Source of the DNA: Rhodococcus opacus B4 | Lineage (GTDB): Bacteria; Actinomycetota; Actinomycetes; Mycobacteriales; Mycobacteriaceae | DNA: 64,000 nt | NCBI RefSeq assembly: GCF_000010805.1 | Contig: NC_012521.1 | Location: forward strand, 124,001 to 188,000 | Reading direction: 5' to 3' | Part shown: in pieces, positions 1 to 8,036 of the stretch | Numbering within the stretch: position 1 is the stretch's first letter | Layout: each line of letters opens with the position of its first letter | Notes under the pieces: model-generated | Told to the model about the DNA's origin: nothing | Database searches by the model: none | The model's input: only the letters and a program-made list of their open reading frames with translations | Translations under genes and position numbers: made by a program

Positions 1-647
1 CGCAATTGCACCGTCGGCTCGGCCGGGACGTCCCGGCCGGCTACCTGACGGATGCGTTCACGCAGCAAAACGACATGCTCGCGTAAAGACTCCGTGGTGT
101 CGCCGCTGTGGCCGACGTACAACTCGTCGCAGTGCACGCCCATGACGGTGGTGGCATACATGTGCAAGAACCGTCGGTAGCTGTCCCAGGCGAACTTCTC
201 ATCACCGGAGACCTTGGCCAACCCTTCGACGGTGTACTCGTTGAGTCCGAGATTGAGCACCGTGTCGAGCATCCCCGGCATGGAAACCGGGGCTCCGCTC
301 CGAACCGCGACGAGCAGCGGATCGTTGTGGTCACCGAACCGGCGGCCCATCCGGTCACCCAGCCGGCTGGTGTGCAGGGTGATGGCCTCGTCCAACCCCT
401 CGGGCCAGCCCTCCCTCCGATATCGCTGGCAGAGCGGAACCGAGATGGTAAAGCCCGGCGGGACGTTGATCCCGAGTGTCGAGATCATCTCCGCCAGGCC
501 GGCCCCTTTGCCACCGAGCAGATCCGTCAATGCCCGCGGACGAGCACGGTGCGGGTGATCGAACGGATAGATCGCCGCGGTCAGCGGGGCGGCGTCCCCC
601 AATGCATTCGACTTATGAGCAAGCGGCACGTCAGATCCTTTGGTCAT
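1..647 (-). CDS. ppdK: Pyruvate, phosphate dikinase, N-terminal part (cut by left edge)
   Basis: Reading leftward from the ATG at 647 gives about 215 residues with no stop before the window edge. The product has the hallmarks of the PPDK nucleotide-binding domain: LLGGKGAGLAEM near residues 43-54, a VPPGFTI segment, AVRSGAPVSMPGMLDTVLN and FAWDSYRRFLHMYA. PPDK interconverts pyruvate and phosphoenolpyruvate with ATP and phosphate through a phosphohistidine carried on a swivel domain, which would lie outside this window. The gene diverges from the P450 gene across a 77-bp gap. Divergence next to a cluster that itself encodes a phosphohistidine swivel domain suggests, but does not prove, a shared role. 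The identification is firm; whether it is a standard full-length enzyme (about 880 residues) cannot be seen. Confidence 0.85.
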   Translation of the reverse strand, partial: MTKGSDVPLAHKSNALGDAAPLTAAIYPFDHPHRARPRALTDLLGGKGAGLAEMISTLGINVPPGFTISVPLCQRYRREGWPEGLDEAITLHTSRLGDRMGRRFGDHNDPLLVAVRSGAPVSMPGMLDTVLNLGLNEYTVEGLAKVSGDEKFAWDSYRRFLHMYATTVMGVHCDELYVGHSGDTTESLREHVVLLRERIRQVAGRDVPAEPTVQL

Positions 648-661
648 GCCATTTTCAATGG

Positions 662-690
662 TTGACAGAAACGTAACAGAGATCATAGCG
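662..690 (+). promoter_or_regulatory. Possible promoter of the P450 cluster
   Basis: A perfect TTGACA lies at 662-667. It is followed 16-17 bases later by a weak -10 candidate (CATAGC/ATAGCG, 684-690). The site is in the short gap between the divergent ppdK and P450 starts. The -10 match is poor, so the call rests mainly on the -35 box and its position. Confidence 0.35.
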
Positions 691-724
691 TCTGGGGAAG
701 AGAGACGTAGAAAACAGACGGGAA

Positions 725-1942
725 GTGGACAAAGTGGCGGCAACCGAGGCGGCATCTCGCGCGGACTTGATGGACATCTCAATATTCGGCCAGGACCGCG
801 AGATGCCGGTCTTCGACGAATTGCGGGCGCACGATCCGGTGCATTGGAACGCACCGTCCCCTCTCGGCCCCGGATTCTGGGCCCTGACGAAGTACGCCGA
901 CGTGAAGTCGGCCGCGTCCGACAACATCAGGCTGTCCTCCGCGGGAGGCACGCAGATCCTCGACCGGAAGGTCGAAGGCAAACTCGCCAGCCTGCACAAC
1001 ATGGACGATCCGGAACATGCCCAGCTCCGAAAAATTGCGGTCCCACACCTGCGTGCCCTCCGCGTCCAACAGTGGCAGGACGCGATCGACGAAGCGGTGA
1101 AGTATCTGCTCGACGACGTCGCGAGCCGAGCAGGCGAATTCGACATGGTGCACACGGTCTCCGCGAAGCTGCCGATGCTTGTGCTCTCCCGAGTCCTCGG
1201 CGTGCCCGCAGCCGATGCGCCGAGAATGGTCGACTGGACCAATCGGCTCACCAGCTCCGACCCAGCCGACGAGGTCGATCAAGCGGCACTGGCCTCGGCT
1301 CGCGACGAGGTGATGGCGTACTTCGAGAAACTGACCGAGTTGCGTCGACGTGAGCCCACAACCGACCTGATCAGCGTCCTGGCCAACGGCAAGAAGGATG
1401 GTCGGCCGCTTACTTGGGAAGAACTCGCGGCCTACTACATCCTGCTGGTCGCCGCGGGAAACGAGACGGCCCGACATGCAGTCTCCGGCGGCACCATGCT
1501 GTTGCACCGGCACCCGGAAACCTGGCAACGCCTGGTCGCCGATCAGAGCCTCCTCCCTTCGGCGGTCGAAGAGATCCTCCGGTGGGTCACCCCCGTCGCA
1601 GCAATGCGGCGTACCGCGCTCGAGCCACTTCGGATCGGTGACAAGGACATCGCGGCGGGCGACAAAGTGGTGTTGTGGTTCTCCGCGGCCAACCGTGACC
1701 CCGAGGTATTCGAGGCGCCACATGAGTTCCGTATCGATCGAACTCCCAACGAGCACCTGACCTTCGGCTGGGGTATCCACTTCTGCCTCGGCGCACACCT
1801 GGCCCGCGCAGAGATCCGCACCTTCTTCGGCGAGGTACTGCGCCGCGGGATCCGATTCGAGGTGATGGGTGAGCCTACGCGAGTGCAGCACAACATCTTC
1901 CGAGGTTGGACCCAACTGCCGGTCCGCGTCGGAAAGGCATAA
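725..1942 (+). CDS. Cytochrome P450 monooxygenase
   Basis: This is a soluble bacterial class I P450 of 405 residues, a normal length. It has the I-helix oxygen-activation motif AGNET at 244-248, the K-helix ExxR at 283-286 (EEILR), and the heme-binding loop FGWGIHFCLG at 347-356 with the axial Cys354. It would use electrons from a ferredoxin and ferredoxin reductase to hydroxylate a hydrophobic substrate; no such partner is encoded next to it. The start is the GTG at 725, preceded by a GGGAA-like ribosome site. It opens a run of genes (P450, aldehyde dehydrogenase, alcohol dehydrogenase, CoA ligase) that fits hydroxylation of a methyl group or secondary carbon, then oxidation to an acid and CoA activation. 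The substrate is unknown; terpenoid or steroid-like compounds are plausible for this family. Confidence 0.93.
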   Translation: MDKVAATEAASRADLMDISIFGQDREMPVFDELRAHDPVHWNAPSPLGPGFWALTKYADVKSAASDNIRLSSAGGTQILDRKVEGKLASLHNMDDPEHAQLRKIAVPHLRALRVQQWQDAIDEAVKYLLDDVASRAGEFDMVHTVSAKLPMLVLSRVLGVPAADAPRMVDWTNRLTSSDPADEVDQAALASARDEVMAYFEKLTELRRREPTTDLISVLANGKKDGRPLTWEELAAYYILLVAAGNETARHAVSGGTMLLHRHPETWQRLVADQSLLPSAVEEILRWVTPVAAMRRTALEPLRIGDKDIAAGDKVVLWFSAANRDPEVFEAPHEFRIDRTPNEHLTFGWGIHFCLGAHLARAEIRTFFGEVLRRGIRFEVMGEPTRVQHNIFRGWTQLPVRVGKA

Positions 1943-1944
1943 CG

Positions 1945-3447
1945 ATGTCCACGACCATGCCGGGCTCCGACACGATGCCCTTCCCACCGAATTCGGTGTA
2001 TATCGCTGGTGAATGGATTTCATCCCCCGACCTGGAACGGTTGCCGGTGCTGAACCCGGCCTCGGAGGAGGTAATCGGTTCCATCGTGGACGCCTCCCCA
2101 GCCGAGGTGGAGGCAGCTTTCGCCGCCGCCCGGGCCGCGCTACCGAAATGGTCGGCGACGGCACCGGGCCAGCGAGCCGACGTTCTCGACCGACTTGCCG
2201 ACGCGTTCCGTGAGCACGGTGAGGAGTTGGCGGTTCTTGCCTCCCGTGAGATCGGCATGCCCATCAAGGAGTCCCGCGCCGGTCAGGCCGACCTGCCCGA
2301 GCGCGTGCTGCGTAGCACCGCAGATATCGCCCGGAACTTCCCATGGGAAGCCCGCGACGCATCCGGAACTACGGTCATCCGCGAACCAGTCGGGGTGGTA
2401 CTCGGCATCACACCGTGGAATTTCCCTGTGCACCAGATCGTCGCCAAGCTGGCGCCGGCGCTCGCGGCAGGCTGCACTATCGTGCTGAAGCCCGCCGAAC
2501 TCACCCCCTTGAACGGACTGTTCGTCGCAGCCCTCTGTGAGCGGATCGGGGTGCCGTCCGGCGTCGTCAATGTGCTGACCGGTAGAGGGGCGACGACGGG
2601 GGAGGCGTTGGTTCAATCCGGCCAGTACGACCTCGTCTCGTTCACCGGCTCACTGGCAGTTGGTCGCCACATCGGTGCGGTCGCCGGTGAGCGAGTCGTT
2701 CGCGCGACGTTGGAGCTCGGAGGAAAGTCGCCCGCTGTGGTCCTTGACGACGCGGACGTCGAGGCAGCTGTGCGTGCCACCGTGCGCAACTGTTTCACCA
2801 ACGCCGGCCAGAAGTGCAACGCCCCCACCCGCCTCATCGTTCCGGAGGCTCGACGTGAGGAAGCTGTTTCTATCGCCGCGTCGGCGGCCGCGGCGTACGT
2901 ACTCGGGGACCCGCTCGACGAGAACTCCACGATGGGCCCGCTGGCGTCCGCTCTGCAGCGCGAGAAAGTCTTGAGCTATGTGGAAGGTGCACGCGCGCGC
3001 GGTGCACGCGTTGCAGGCGGTGGTGCGGTGGACGGGGTCAATCGCGGCTACTTCGTTCGCCCGGCGATCATCACCGACGTCGAACCAGACGACCCGGTCG
3101 TACAGGAAGAGATCTTCGGTCCCGTCCTCGTCGTTCTCGGGCACGAGGGTGAAGACGATGCGGTCAGGCTCGCCAACGACACCCCGTACGGTCTGTCCGC
3201 CGAGGTGTGGTCGGGGAACCCCGCCCGAGCCGCGGACCTAGCGCGCCGAATCCACGCCGGGCAGGTGCGCGTGAACGGGGTGCGGACACCGGCCCTGCCG
3301 ATCTCGCCGTTCGGCGGTTACAAGGCGTCCGGGCTCGGCCGTGAATTGGGGCCGTTCGGCCTCGAGGAGTACGTCGAGGTCAAAGCCGTTCTTGGCGACC
3401 CAAGTGATTCGATCCCATCGAAAGAGGAGCCGCAGTGCGTGCTGTAG
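1945..3447 (+). CDS. NAD(P)-dependent aldehyde dehydrogenase
   Basis: This 500-residue member of the ALDH superfamily oxidises an aldehyde to the carboxylic acid. The Rossmann-region signature ITPWNFPVHQ is present, along with ELGGKSP holding the general-base Glu near residue 257, the catalytic Cys near 291 in AGQKCNAP, and the C-terminal PFGGYKASGLGRE. The ATG at 1945 lies 2 bases after the P450 stop and is preferred to upstream in-frame codons inside the P450 gene. The end overlaps the next gene by 13 bases, so P450, aldehyde dehydrogenase and alcohol dehydrogenase are almost certainly co-transcribed. The order suggests that it oxidises the aldehyde made from the P450 product by the downstream alcohol dehydrogenase. 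The exact substrate is not visible. Confidence 0.92.
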   Translation: MSTTMPGSDTMPFPPNSVYIAGEWISSPDLERLPVLNPASEEVIGSIVDASPAEVEAAFAAARAALPKWSATAPGQRADVLDRLADAFREHGEELAVLASREIGMPIKESRAGQADLPERVLRSTADIARNFPWEARDASGTTVIREPVGVVLGITPWNFPVHQIVAKLAPALAAGCTIVLKPAELTPLNGLFVAALCERIGVPSGVVNVLTGRGATTGEALVQSGQYDLVSFTGSLAVGRHIGAVAGERVVRATLELGGKSPAVVLDDADVEAAVRATVRNCFTNAGQKCNAPTRLIVPEARREEAVSIAASAAAAYVLGDPLDENSTMGPLASALQREKVLSYVEGARARGARVAGGGAVDGVNRGYFVRPAIITDVEPDDPVVQEEIFGPVLVVLGHEGEDDAVRLANDTPYGLSAEVWSGNPARAADLARRIHAGQVRVNGVRTPALPISPFGGYKASGLGRELGPFGLEEYVEVKAVLGDPSDSIPSKEEPQCVL

Positions 3448-4511
3448 TCATCTGGAACCCGGGCGAGCCTTTTACCATCCACGACAACGTCTGCCGCCCG
3501 GCACCTGGGCCGGGTGAAGTGGTGGTGCGCATCCGCGCGGCCGGTGTGTGCCAGACCGATATCGCGTTGTCGAAAGGTGCTTTCGGGCAGTCGACACCGG
3601 TCGTCCTCGGCCACGAAGGCGCCGGCGAGATCACCGAACTCGGGCCGGGCGTAACCGGCCTCATCCCCGGTGACCGAGTGCTCGTCACCTGGGTACCGCC
3701 ATGTGGTCGTTGCTACCACTGCGTGCGAGGGGAAACCTACATCTGCTCCAATCGTCGCCGCTCTAGTGAGCGAGGCGACGAGGGAAGTCTCTCGGTCAGC
3801 GGAGTGCCAGTCCAAGCCGGAATGGGCACCGCAACCTTCGCGGAGGAGACCGTCGTCCCGGCCACCGGAGTGCTGCCGCTTCCAGACGACATCCCCTTCG
3901 AGTACGCCGCATTATTGGGATGCGCCGTACCCACCGGATGCGGTGCAGCACTGAACTCGGCGCGGGTGCGAGCCGGAGAGTCGGTGCTGGTCATTGGTTG
4001 CGGCGCGGTGGGGTTGAGCGCTATCCAAGGCGCTGTCATCGCCGGTGCGGCCGACATCGTTGCGGTGGACCCACAAGATCCTCGTCGCCGAGCGGCGCTG
4101 GAGTTCGGTGCGACTGCGGCCCTGCCACCCGGTTCGGATCCGAGGGAGAGTTTGGTGGACGCGCCCGGATTCGACGTAGTGATCGACGCCGTCGCGCGGT
4201 CATCGACCATTCGCGACGGGTGGCAAGCAGCTCGACGCGGCGGTCGCGTCGTCGTCGTCGGCGCCGGCAAGCCCGACGACATGGTGCAGTTCAGTGCACA
4301 GGAGCTGTTCCACGACGGGAAGCAACTCATCGGGTCCTTTTACGGTTCTTCGGATATGCGCCGCGAACTTCCGCGACTCATCGCCCTGTGGAGGGCCGGG
4401 CGACTCGACCTCAGTCGCATGGTCTCCGAAGTCGTGGACCTCGAACGGATCAACGACGTCGTGGCCCGGCAGACAGCAGGCGAAGTCGTGCGTTCCGTCC
4501 TATTGGTTTGA
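3435..4511 (+). CDS. Zinc-dependent alcohol dehydrogenase (MDR family)
   Basis: This is a 358-residue medium-chain dehydrogenase that oxidises an alcohol with NAD. The catalytic zinc ligands appear as Cys39 and the GHE at 59-61. The structural zinc site is complete, with cysteines at 90, 93, 96 and 104. A Rossmann GCGAVGLSAIQG motif follows, and an Asp at the end of the second strand (VAVDPQD) favours NAD over NADP. The GTG start at 3435 lies inside the end of the preceding aldehyde dehydrogenase gene, so translation is probably coupled. A primary alcohol made by the P450 is the expected substrate. About 200 bases without a gene follow before the CoA ligase. Confidence 0.92.
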   Translation: MRAVVIWNPGEPFTIHDNVCRPAPGPGEVVVRIRAAGVCQTDIALSKGAFGQSTPVVLGHEGAGEITELGPGVTGLIPGDRVLVTWVPPCGRCYHCVRGETYICSNRRRSSERGDEGSLSVSGVPVQAGMGTATFAEETVVPATGVLPLPDDIPFEYAALLGCAVPTGCGAALNSARVRAGESVLVIGCGAVGLSAIQGAVIAGAADIVAVDPQDPRRRAALEFGATAALPPGSDPRESLVDAPGFDVVIDAVARSSTIRDGWQAARRGGRVVVVGAGKPDDMVQFSAQELFHDGKQLIGSFYGSSDMRRELPRLIALWRAGRLDLSRMVSEVVDLERINDVVARQTAGEVVRSVLLV

Positions 4512-4709
4512 CCAGTGTCTCCCGGTAGACGCGACGCAACCACGCAGGTCACGCGATTGATCGGCGAAACCAGTGGGCGGGCGGGGCCTGGGACGGCGTC
4601 GACGGCGCGGGCACCTCTGAGTTCGCAGACCGTCGCAGCCGGTCCTACATCTATTCAGCAACGTTGCGCGACACGGCGTCAGCCGGTCCGTTTGAAGGAG
4701 ACCACATTC

Positions 4710-6845
4710 ATGGGCAATCAGACGCTCGCAAACACACCGCTCGACCGTGAGGCGCTTGACCGGTTGCTACGGCCCGAGCGGATTGCCTTGGTCGGCGCGA
4801 GCGACAAGAACCTGTTTTCTCGTCGAGCATTCGCACAGCACCACAGGGTCGCAGCGGCCAAGCAGCTGATCCTGGTCAACCCGCGCAGTCGGCAGGTTCA
4901 CGGCGTCCACACGGTGCCGACGTGCGGTGACATCGACGGCGGTATCGACTGCGCGTTCCTCATGACACCGCAGCATGCGACCGGCGAAGCGCTGATAGAT
5001 GCCGCTGCCGGTGGTGTGAAGGCGGCTGCCGTGCTCGGCCAGGGCTGGGCGGAGGAGGGATCCGAAGGCTTACAACGGCAAGAGGAGCTTGTCGCGCTCG
5101 CCGAGGAACTCGGGGTTGTGCTGCTCGGGCCCAATCACCTCGGGTTTGCGAATCTCTGGGACGGCGTGGCTCCGTGCGCTCTGGGTTTGGACATGCCGGT
5201 CGAGCCGGGCGCCTTCGCTCTGGTTTCCCAGAGCGGCGCAGTGGGATCGTCGATGGTCGGCTACGCCGGCCGGCAAGACGTCCGATTCAGCTTCGTCGTG
5301 ACTACCGGTAACGAGGCGATGGTTACGGTTGCAGATGTAGTGCGCTACCTCGTGGAGGACGAGCACACCCGCGCTATCGGCATCTTCGCTGAGACGATCC
5401 GCAAGCCCGCGGTCTTCCGTGCTGCCGCCCGGCGCGCAGCCGAGCTGGGAAAAGCACTCATCATCCTCAAGGCCGGGTCGAGCGAACTCGCCGCACAGAC
5501 TGCTCAAGCACACACCGGTGCACTTGTCGGCGACGATCGGGTGATCGACGCGGTATTGCGGCAGGACGGTGTGATCCGAGTGCGCTCGGTCGAGGACCTG
5601 ATCTGCACGGGAATGCTCTGCGCTGGTACCGGACCGTTGCGTGCCAGCGGCGTCGGAGTCATGTCGGTCTCCGGTGGCGCTTGCGACCTCATCGCCGACC
5701 GCGGTCAGGACGTTGGACTCCGGTTGCCGCCGCTCTCGTCGGCGACCAAGGACCAACTTGCGCAGGTACTGCCAGCATATGGCCACCCCCAGAACCCGCT
5801 CGACGTCACCGGATCGGCCGCGACCCGGCCCGAGGTGTGGCGCAGCGCGTTCGAGTCGCTGGCCGCCGAGCCCACGATCGGGCTGATCGGCGCAGTCACC
5901 TCGCTACCGACGCCTGGCGAACCGCAACGCGACGACACCTTTCATGCCGTCGGCGCGGCAATCAGGGCCACCGGCGTCCCCGGCGTGATCTTCCCGCAGA
6001 TCGATCAGATTCAGAACGATCATGTGCGCGAGGTCAAGTCAGCGTCCGGAGTGGACATCGTGCTGCCGAGCGTCGAGCGCTTTGCTCTTGCCGCCGCCGG
6101 ACTCGGGCGTTGGTCGGACTGGCTACGGACCCGGCCGGGCCGGCCTGCGGCGTCTTCGGCGTCGCACGGCGATATCACCCTGCCGGGCAGTGGGCCGCTC
6201 AGCGAACTGGCCGGACGGGACCTGCTCGAGCGGGCCGGCATTCCTGCCGTCCCAGCGACACTCGCAACCAGCACTGACGACGCCGTTGCCGCCGCGGTCC
6301 GATTGGGTGAACCGGTGGCGCTCAAGATGTGCTCAGCGCAGGTAGCCCACAAGACCGAACTCGGAGGCGTCGAACTCGGCGTCTCCGGTACGACAGCGGT
6401 CGCTGCGGCATACGAGCGTCTGGCCGCTCGGGCTCAGGCGGCAGGTGTCGAACTCGACGGTGTGCTCGTCAGCCCCATGCGAACGGGCGGCGTGGAACTT
6501 CTCGTGGGAGTGACACACGATCCCGACTGGGGTCCCGTCCTAGCCGTTGCGGTCGGTGGCGCATTGGTGGAACTGCTCGACGACAGCGCCCTACGGGTGC
6601 TGCCGGTCGGACCGGACGAAGTTCGATCGATGTTCGAAGAACTGCGCGGCTACAAATTGCTGACCGGATTCCGGGGAAGCAAGCCCGCAGACATCGACGG
6701 TCTTGTCGACGTGGTACTCCGGCTGTCGGAGTTGGCGCTAGCACTCGGGCCATCGGTCGAGTCGGTCGAGATCAATCCGTTGTTGGTGGACGGCGACCGG
6801 ATTGAGGCACTCGATGTCCTCGTCACACGGTCCGTTCCATCCTGA
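4710..6845 (+). CDS. ADP-forming acyl-CoA synthetase (acetate-CoA ligase family, fused subunits)
   Basis: This 711-residue protein fuses a CoA-binding and succinyl-CoA-ligase-like part (residues 1 to about 460) to a C-terminal ATP-grasp domain (about 480-711). Key features are a Rossmann start ERIALVGASD, SQSGAVGSS, and the phosphorylatable histidine near residue 268 in AHTGAL. This class makes acyl-CoA from acid, ATP and CoA, releasing ADP and phosphate through a phosphohistidine rather than an acyl-adenylate. The start is set by a good ribosome site, GAAGGAG, 9 bases before the ATG at 4710; the open frame extends further upstream without one. It probably activates the acid produced by the upstream oxidation genes. 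Note that it is itself a phosphoryl-transfer enzyme, like several downstream neighbours. Confidence 0.9.
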   Translation: MGNQTLANTPLDREALDRLLRPERIALVGASDKNLFSRRAFAQHHRVAAAKQLILVNPRSRQVHGVHTVPTCGDIDGGIDCAFLMTPQHATGEALIDAAAGGVKAAAVLGQGWAEEGSEGLQRQEELVALAEELGVVLLGPNHLGFANLWDGVAPCALGLDMPVEPGAFALVSQSGAVGSSMVGYAGRQDVRFSFVVTTGNEAMVTVADVVRYLVEDEHTRAIGIFAETIRKPAVFRAAARRAAELGKALIILKAGSSELAAQTAQAHTGALVGDDRVIDAVLRQDGVIRVRSVEDLICTGMLCAGTGPLRASGVGVMSVSGGACDLIADRGQDVGLRLPPLSSATKDQLAQVLPAYGHPQNPLDVTGSAATRPEVWRSAFESLAAEPTIGLIGAVTSLPTPGEPQRDDTFHAVGAAIRATGVPGVIFPQIDQIQNDHVREVKSASGVDIVLPSVERFALAAAGLGRWSDWLRTRPGRPAASSASHGDITLPGSGPLSELAGRDLLERAGIPAVPATLATSTDDAVAAAVRLGEPVALKMCSAQVAHKTELGGVELGVSGTTAVAAAYERLAARAQAAGVELDGVLVSPMRTGGVELLVGVTHDPDWGPVLAVAVGGALVELLDDSALRVLPVGPDEVRSMFEELRGYKLLTGFRGSKPADIDGLVDVVLRLSELALALGPSVESVEINPLLVDGDRIEALDVLVTRSVPS

Positions 6846-6887
6846 GTCAGGCCCTACCCTTCCTTGAACTGATGATTGGAAACGAAT

Positions 6888-7979
6888 ATGGTTAGACCGC
6901 CTTTGACAGGAAACCGTATTACTCCCGCTGCAGCCGAAAGCGCCGAGGCGGACCGTATGGTGCACGCGCTGCAAAGTGCTGGGATGGCGGTGCCGAGTGC
7001 CGAATTGATCGGCATGGAGAAGGCACCTATCGGGATCGGCGCCATGGCCGATACCTTCCGAATCCAGCTAACTTGGTCGGAAGAATCCGCCGGTCCTCGC
7101 TCACTCGTCATCAAGAAACCATCCGCAGACCCGGCTGCCGCGGCGACGGCTGCTTCGCTCGGCGCCTACGAACGCGAGGCCAAGTTCTATGTTGAGTTGG
7201 CGCCACGCACTGCGGTTCGGGCGCCGCGGCTCTTCGGTGTCGAACTCGACGACGGCATTCCGAGCACCGTGCTGCTGGAAGACCTGTCCGAGGACTACCA
7301 GCCCGGCGACCAGTTCGCCGAGCTGGCGCTACCGCTGCTGCGCCGGGCGCGGCATCAGCTGGTGCTGTTGCAAGCGCCATTCTGGCAGAATGCGGACACC
7401 GCCAACCTGGACTGGCTGCACCGGCGCCTCGGCGTACCGATCCCGGCCATCGTCGAGCGGATGCAGCGCTCGTGGTGGTCGGCTCGCTCGACAATCGGGA
7501 GCGGCCTGACCAGCGACGAACGAGCCTGTGTCGACCGATTCGTGAGTCACGCTGGGGAATGGGCGTCCGGCCTGAATGGACCGTGTTCGCTTGTCCACCA
7601 CGATTTTCGCGTCGACAACATGCTCTTCGGGCAGAACGAGATCGTCGTGCTCGATTGGCAAACCATCGGCTGGGGTCCCGCGATGTTCGACGTGGCCTAC
7701 CTGCTCGGTACCTCACTTGAACCGGAGCGCCGGCGCGCTGTCGAACGGGACGAAATTGCCCGTCACGTCGACGAGCTGGCCGAGCATGGCGTGGACTGGG
7801 ACGTTGCCGAAGCCTGGCAGGCATATCGGCAGGCGGCGTTCGCCGTGCTCCTGATGCTGGTGCCGCCCATCGCAAGTGTCAAAACCAACGCGCGTATGGA
7901 GGCAATGTACCGCCGCCTGATCGCATTCGGAGCGCGCATGGCAATCGATCTGGATGCTCTCGATCTCCTGCCCGCTTGA
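6888..7979 (+). CDS. Aminoglycoside-phosphotransferase-fold kinase (first copy)
   Basis: This 363-residue protein belongs to the APH/choline-kinase-like fold. The catalytic loop HHDFRVDN at 237-244 supplies the HxDxxxxN signature, and the metal-binding Asp follows in VLDWQTIGWG. Such enzymes phosphorylate hydroxyl groups of small molecules; many actinobacterial members sit in catabolic operons with unknown substrates. The start chosen is the ATG at 6888 with GGAAACGAAT before it; a TTG at 6876 is possible. It lies 42 bases after the CoA ligase and about 57 bases before the swivel-domain gene. A second copy of the family lies at 11241. The inference is that an alcohol or intermediate of this pathway is phosphorylated; antibiotic resistance is unlikely in this setting. 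Confidence 0.8.
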   Translation: MVRPPLTGNRITPAAAESAEADRMVHALQSAGMAVPSAELIGMEKAPIGIGAMADTFRIQLTWSEESAGPRSLVIKKPSADPAAAATAASLGAYEREAKFYVELAPRTAVRAPRLFGVELDDGIPSTVLLEDLSEDYQPGDQFAELALPLLRRARHQLVLLQAPFWQNADTANLDWLHRRLGVPIPAIVERMQRSWWSARSTIGSGLTSDERACVDRFVSHAGEWASGLNGPCSLVHHDFRVDNMLFGQNEIVVLDWQTIGWGPAMFDVAYLLGTSLEPERRRAVERDEIARHVDELAEHGVDWDVAEAWQAYRQAAFAVLLMLVPPIASVKTNARMEAMYRRLIAFGARMAIDLDALDLLPA

Positions 7980-8036
7980 CCAAAGATCTTGACTTACTTC
8001 CGCTATCTCCATCTGGGTACGACCATCGGAGGAACC

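Noticed and set aside
779..2164. Long minus-strand open frame opposite the P450 and aldehyde dehydrogenase genes (461 codons)
   Set aside because: No ribosome site and no family resemblance; it is the mirror of two clearly real plus-strand genes, a common effect of high GC.
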